From Gelidibacter gilvus (GTDB lineage: Bacteria; Bacteroidota; Bacteroidia; Flavobacteriales; Flavobacteriaceae), in NCBI RefSeq assembly GCF_004115975.1, contig NZ_SDDZ01000007.1, positions 1-64,000 on the forward strand: 64,000 nucleotides of DNA, written 5' to 3'. Of the stretch, positions 61,310 to 64,000 are shown in pieces. The position numbers and the translations under genes are program-made. The notes below the pieces were generated by a model, which saw only the letters and a list, made by a program, of their open reading frames with translations, was not told the origin of the DNA and made no database searches. Positions within the stretch are counted from its first letter, which is position 1. Every line of letters begins with the position of its first letter.

Positions 61310-63541
61310 TTAGTTACTCAAAAAATCAATTTCTGCTATTGCTGCCTGTTTTTTCCCTCCTGCAATGGTTATAGATTCTATACGAACAAAACGTGCATTT
61401 ACCGTTTCTTGAAAATAGTGCGTTCTAGGCGTTGGATCATTAATGAGATTTCCAAATTCAAAACGCTCAACTTCTTTCCATGTTTTTCCATCGTCACTCA
61501 CTTTGAAAACGCCTTGTTCTATCATTCCGTCTGAAGTTTCCGTAGGTGGCGTATAAGCAAATGCTTTTAAGGTTTGCACAGCTCCCAAGTCTATTTCTAT
61601 AAAATGCGGCACGTTCTTTTTTGCAGACATCCAATGGGTATGTGGATCTTCATCTATTGCCAAATGAGCCGGGTGGTCTGATTCAGAACCGTTTTCTCCG
61701 ACGATTTTCCAATCTTTCTTGAGAATTCCTAAATTCAAAGAAACAGTACTTCCCTTTTCTTCATTGGAAAAAGCTGCCGCTTTAATCAGTCCAGTTGCAA
61801 GAAATGGCACCTCAAAGAGTGGCGATGTTTTGGTTGGTTCACTACCATCTTTTGTGTAGCGGATTTCTATTCCTGAATTGATATTGCCTGAACTATCCTC
61901 GCCATGAGGTTTCCAACCAAATTCGTGCTTTTGCGGTTGTATGCTGACCAAACCATCTAAAGACCGTGTCACACTTAGTTGTGGCGGAGGTGGTTGATAA
62001 TAATGTGCGCTGATATTTGAAATTGCAGGAGCTAATCGTGATTCTAAAATCCGGACTCTAAATTTATTTGAAGTCGTTTCAGGAAAACGCAAAATTCGCT
62101 TATATCCAATATTTGTGGCGGAAACAATTTCTTTCCAAGCTCCGTCTAGCCAAGCATCCAATGCATGCTTTTCAACCCTTTCGCTGTGTGTGGCAATGGC
62201 TTCTTGAAGGACCAATCGGTTGATGGTTACTGGTTTTTTTGTTTCAATAATGATTTCCTTCGGATCCTTATCCAATAATTCAAAAGTATCGATATTGGCA
62301 TCCAAAACATTTTTAATTCCAGAAGCATCAGCAAATAAATTAGTGCCATAAGTCTCACGAATACGACGCCCAACCTCTTCTAAAACTTGTACATCTTCTG
62401 ATGAAAACTTCCCGTCTCTATTTGGAGGAATATTTAATAAAAAAGTGGTGTTCCCTCCTACTGAACGCTCATAGATATCAAAAACATCGTCGGCACTGCG
62501 TACCTTTTGCTTGTCATCATCTCTATAGAACCAGCCTTCACGAATTGACGTATTGATTTCTGCCTGCTGATAATGCAAATACTTGGCCTCATAAAGCTTT
62601 TCCCTACTTCCGATATCCTCTCCTGTAATATCTGCAAAACTATTCATTTGCAGAGGGTTTCCTGAATAGGGAATAACATTCCATTCGGTATCCCTTGTGG
62701 CGCCAGCTTCATTACCTCCCCATCGGATGTCTTGCTTTCCAAATACGACCGCTTCTGGAGCCAATGTCGAAATCAACTCTTTCCATGCGATGTAATTATA
62801 CTCTTGACCGCCTTTACGTTTTGGGTGTGCGCCATCAAACCACACCTCGTGAATAGGTCCGTATTCGGTTAATAATTCGAAAAGTTGATTTAAAAAATAT
62901 TCATTATAATCATCAACATTAAACGTGAAGGTCGTTTTATTCTTAAACGGACGGCCCTCAACAGGTGTTGGAATAACCCGGTCTGAATACTCACTTAAAT
63001 TGCCGTATAATCCTTCTTCGTTTTCAATTTGATAGAGATCTGCCGGAGATAAATACACCCCTAATTTTAACCCATATTTTTCACAAGATGCTGCTAAATC
63101 CTTTAAAATATCGCCATTACCATCTTCGAAACCAGTGGACATGATACCGTGTTTTGTATAGCGGCTTTGCCAAAGCACAAAACCCTCATGATGTTTCACG
63201 GTCAGGATCACCATCTTCATTTCAGCATCCTTCATCGCCTTACACCATTGGTCGGTGTCCAGATTTTGGAGATCGAAAATCTCAGGATTTTCAAAACCAT
63301 TTCCCCATTCCATTCTTGTAAAAGTATTGGGACCGAAATGGATAAACGCAATGAACTCGTTTTTTAAAGCTTCGTATTGGTTTTTCGTTGGCACAATGTG
63401 AGCTGCCTTGAATATTATAGAATCTTTCGTGTCATCTGAGTCTATTTCAACGGTTGAACTAACACTTACTTTGGTTTTGTTAGGATTAGAACATGATGCT
63501 ATTGTGAGCACCAAAAAGGTATAAAGAACTATTTTTCTCAT
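61310..63541 (-). CDS. GH29 alpha-L-fucosidase lipoprotein with F5/8-type domain
   Basis: A 743-residue lipoprotein; start at the ATG at 63539-63541, which has AAGGA 8 bases upstream and gives the lipobox IASC (Cys17). GH29 core: FIAFIHFGPNTFTRMEWG, VKHHEGFVLWQSRYTKH and HEVWFDGAHP with D236 as nucleophile. A beta-sandwich follows (IRYTKDGSEPTKTSPLF, the chitobiase C-terminal type), and then an F5/8 discoidin-like domain (HTHWMSAKKNVPHFIEIDLGAVQTLKAF). It removes fucose from fucosylated glycans or fucoidan oligosaccharides at the membrane. It is 26 bases downstream of a GH95 gene in one operon. Confidence 0.93.
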   Translation of the reverse strand: MRKIVLYTFLVLTIASCSNPNKTKVSVSSTVEIDSDDTKDSIIFKAAHIVPTKNQYEALKNEFIAFIHFGPNTFTRMEWGNGFENPEIFDLQNLDTDQWCKAMKDAEMKMVILTVKHHEGFVLWQSRYTKHGIMSTGFEDGNGDILKDLAASCEKYGLKLGVYLSPADLYQIENEEGLYGNLSEYSDRVIPTPVEGRPFKNKTTFTFNVDDYNEYFLNQLFELLTEYGPIHEVWFDGAHPKRKGGQEYNYIAWKELISTLAPEAVVFGKQDIRWGGNEAGATRDTEWNVIPYSGNPLQMNSFADITGEDIGSREKLYEAKYLHYQQAEINTSIREGWFYRDDDKQKVRSADDVFDIYERSVGGNTTFLLNIPPNRDGKFSSEDVQVLEEVGRRIRETYGTNLFADASGIKNVLDANIDTFELLDKDPKEIIIETKKPVTINRLVLQEAIATHSERVEKHALDAWLDGAWKEIVSATNIGYKRILRFPETTSNKFRVRILESRLAPAISNISAHYYQPPPPQLSVTRSLDGLVSIQPQKHEFGWKPHGEDSSGNINSGIEIRYTKDGSEPTKTSPLFEVPFLATGLIKAAAFSNEEKGSTVSLNLGILKKDWKIVGENGSESDHPAHLAIDEDPHTHWMSAKKNVPHFIEIDLGAVQTLKAFAYTPPTETSDGMIEQGVFKVSDDGKTWKEVERFEFGNLINDPTPRTHYFQETVNARFVRIESITIAGGKKQAAIAEIDFLSN

Positions 63542-63567
63542 GATTATCATCCTTATTTTTTATTACT

Positions 63568-64000
63568 TCAATGCTTATCTGAATACCTATAAACGCCATC
63601 CCCATTCAATTGAAATGATATCAGAGTATTATTGACTTTGATTTCACCAGATTGGTTTGGTTTTCCTTTAATCGTAGCTTCCTTAACAAGTGCATTTTCC
63701 CACTGTATATCCAATTCAAAACCACCTCGCGCTTTTAAGCCTTTCACTTCTCCAGTTGGCCAGGCATCGGGCAATGAAGGCAACAACTCAATAATTCCCG
63801 ACTGCGATTGAAGAAGCATTTCCACCATTCCGGAAGCGCCTCCCATATTGCCATCCAATTGAAAAGGTGGATGGGCACATAGCAAATTAGCATAAGTGCC
63901 ACCGGCAGTTGACATCTCAATGCTTGTATCGGCAACGGGTTTTAATAAGTTTTTTAGCATTTTATGCGAACGATTACCATCATTTAAACGTGCCCAAAAG
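63568..64000 (-). CDS. GH95 alpha-L-fucosidase, C-terminal part
   Basis: The frame runs off the window and gives 144 visible residues. CAHPPFQLDGNMGGASGMVEMLLQS, LLPSLPDAWPTGEVKGLKARGGFELDIQW and the final beta domain are typical of the GH95 C-terminus, and ARLNDGNRSH reads in frame at the edge. GH95 enzymes use inverting chemistry on alpha-1,2-linked fucose or galactose. Catalytic acid residues lie outside the window. It is upstream of the GH29 gene in the same operon. Confidence 0.88.
   Translation of the reverse strand, partial: FWARLNDGNRSHKMLKNLLKPVADTSIEMSTAGGTYANLLCAHPPFQLDGNMGGASGMVEMLLQSQSGIIELLPSLPDAWPTGEVKGLKARGGFELDIQWENALVKEATIKGKPNQSGEIKVNNTLISFQLNGDGVYRYSDKH

Overview
The window is AT-rich chromosomal DNA from a member of the Bacteroidota, most likely a marine Flavobacteriaceae species. 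Several signals point this way: repeated TAnnTTTG -7 promoter boxes, secreted proteins ending their signal peptides in AQ/SQ, a tmRNA tag reading GENNYALAA, a GxxExxY gene, a plugless TonB-receptor-like barrel paired with a long TPR protein, and a fucosidase pair typical of algal-polysaccharide degraders. No rRNA, tRNA or CRISPR array was seen.

Left part (1-25 kb): the end of an IS3-family element is cut by the window edge. It is followed by an FKBP-type isomerase, the murein-recycling ligase Mpl, a secreted TPR protein, a 2016-residue alpha-2-macroglobulin-like protein, a PLP cysteine-synthase-like enzyme, an FtsX/LolE-type permease, a NamZ-like exo-N-acetylmuramidase lipoprotein, a methyltransferase, a GxxExxY protein, an amidohydrolase lipoprotein, a Fic protein, a plugless barrel and a 1006-residue TPR protein. 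Between genes lie several families of repeats and palindromes.

Middle (25-39 kb): ftsE is followed by a surface-glycan locus. It holds a zinc-ribbon methyltransferase, a beta-helix protein, a 2OG-Fe(II) oxygenase, four glycosyltransferases, an FdtA-type ketoisomerase, a hexapeptide acyltransferase, two tandem Wzx flippases, a DegT aminotransferase and a FemAB/GNAT-like transferase. Together they look like part of a pathway for a dTDP-3-acylamino-3,6-dideoxyhexose and its export. The rml genes that would supply the precursor are not in the window.

From 39 to 52 kb: typA, kdsA (metal-dependent type), an outer-membrane barrel, a GNAT enzyme, an SRPBCC protein, a DUF1801-like gene that has lost its 5' end, a parDE toxin-antitoxin module with a readable promoter and operator, a SanA-like protein, a saccharopine/alanine-dehydrogenase-like enzyme, a DMT transporter, the tmRNA gene ssrA with a structured leader, and an SRAP (YedK/HMCES) protein.

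Right end (52-64 kb): carbohydrate catabolism. Two DUF1080 proteins flank a SUMF1-domain protein and a Tat-exported Gfo/Idh/MocA oxidoreductase, which fits a 3-keto-glycoside cleavage cluster. Then come a ScyD/ScyE-like surface lipoprotein, an AraC regulator, D-serine dehydratase and a GH29-GH95 alpha-fucosidase operon that runs off the window.

The most interesting observations are: the duplicated ~250-bp hairpin element at 10.2-10.8 kb; the family of cacagag/cacaaag repeats, one of which sits as an inverted repeat beside the GxxExxY gene; the TonB-box-like segment inside the macroglobulin; the palindromic operator overlapping the parDE promoter; and the structured leader of tmRNA.
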